Of a DNA stretch of 64,000 nucleotides, positions 63,601 to 64,000 are shown piece after piece. The stretch's first letter is position 1. The number at the start of each line of letters is the position of its first letter. Both the position numbers and the translations under genes were made by a program. The stretch comes from Trogon surrucura (taxonomy: Eukaryota; Chordata; Aves; Trogoniformes; Trogonidae), in contig CM036628.1 in NCBI GenBank assembly GCA_020746105.1, positions 7,491,191 to 7,555,190 on the forward strand. The letters are read 5' to 3'. The notes beneath the pieces are model-generated. The model searched no databases. It saw only the letters and a list, made by a program, of their open reading frames with translations, and had not been told where the DNA came from.

Positions 63601-64000
63601 GTCTGTGCCAGTGGATCAGCCATCAGTGCACAATTAAACTTTTTCTCTATGAAGCTGAACAAAACAAAAAAGCTTTTGATTTGTCATCTTCTCAAATCCT
63701 TGCTATGTAGGCATTAGAAAATTTTTACTAAATACTGGTGTTCTACTCAAGTCTTTAAAGGAATCTCATGAAAAGTTTTACTTTGCAAGTGAGATTCATT
63801 TTCCCAATAATCTGGGACTCTACTGCAATCCAGAATAAGCAAATAAATAAAACAATGAAAAAAAATGTACAGGCATTGAAGCACATTAGTAAATTAAATT
63901 ACTGGGGTTGGAAAGCTGGCATGACTTCACTAAAAGAATAGCTTATCTTGCAGGAAGGTGGTGTAATTTAAAATCGGTGGCACACAAAAGCAAAGAGGCC
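57651..64000. other. intergenic or intronic, no gene recognised
   Basis: About 6.3 kb of AT-rich DNA with homopolymer runs near 63420-63470. It holds one CTCF-like site (59046-59059). Open frames (for example 58498-59052 minus, 184 codons, and 60729-61130 plus) have no recognisable domain. I looked for the Gla domain of PRRG3 and for melatonin-receptor segments and saw none. Confidence 0.45.
59046..59059 (-). promoter_or_regulatory. CTCF-like binding site, minus orientation
   Basis: On the minus strand CCACGAGGTGGCAC matches the CTCF core CCASYAGRKGGCRS at 13 of 14 positions. This is the best match seen in the window. It is oriented toward VMA21, facing the plus-oriented site at 29801. Motif match only. 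Confidence 0.45.

Noticed and set aside
52267-64000. Search for PRRG3 or melatonin-receptor exons, expected near VMA21 from mammalian gene order
   Set aside because: No Gla-domain or seven-membrane-segment peptide was seen by eye. Short exons could be missed, so this is absence of evidence only.
1-64000. CRISPR arrays, tRNA or rRNA genes, full-length endogenous viruses, Polintons
   Set aside because: No spaced palindromic repeats, no tRNA-like B box with matching arms, and no capsid, polymerase or envelope frames. The viral traces are limited to three solo LTRs.

Overview
The window is vertebrate nuclear DNA from a bird, most likely a neoavian rather than a chicken-like species. The evidence is several CR1 LINEs with typical avian 3' tails, solo LTRs of families I recognise from many bird genomes, and one compact three-exon gene whose protein is almost the vertebrate VMA21 sequence. 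There is no bacterial, viral-genome or CRISPR signal, and I saw no convincing tRNA or rRNA gene. Species and chromosome cannot be fixed from the sequence alone. In mammals VMA21 is X-linked, and I expect its avian counterpart on an autosome.

Layout. (1) 1-3.0 kb: a minus-strand CR1 cut by the window edge, unusual in keeping ORF1 and what looks like its 5' UTR. It abuts a plus-strand CR1 3' end. (2) 3.0-10.6 kb: non-coding, with one short CR1 tail at 7.7 kb. (3) 10.6-14.1 kb: a 5'-truncated plus-strand CR1, split by a 1.17-kb solo LTR with a 5-bp target duplication. (4) 14.1-32.5 kb: a long stretch without a recognisable gene, with small CR1 tails, simple repeats, a small CpG-rich patch and CTCF-like sites. 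(5) 32.6-41.4 kb: VMA21, with a CpG-island promoter, three coding exons (102 aa) and a probable long 3' UTR holding two solo LTRs. (6) 41.4-55.0 kb: non-coding, except for a compact CpG cluster with a TATA box and a consensus splice donor at 52.0-52.27 kb that looks like an unannotated promoter and first exon. (7) 55.0-57.65 kb: a minus-strand CR1 with an uninterrupted 832-codon endonuclease/reverse-transcriptase frame. (8) 57.65-64 kb: non-coding, one CTCF-like site.

VMA21 is the only host protein-coding gene I can support; its product is an ER chaperone for the membrane sector of the V-ATPase. Everything else with coding capacity is LINE-derived. I found no undescribed multigene system. The best leads are the candidate promoter at 52 kb, the large inverted CR1 pair flanking VMA21, a possible N-terminally extended VMA21 isoform, and LTRs placed in the VMA21 3' UTR. 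All similarity statements rest on reading and memory of the families, not on a database search.
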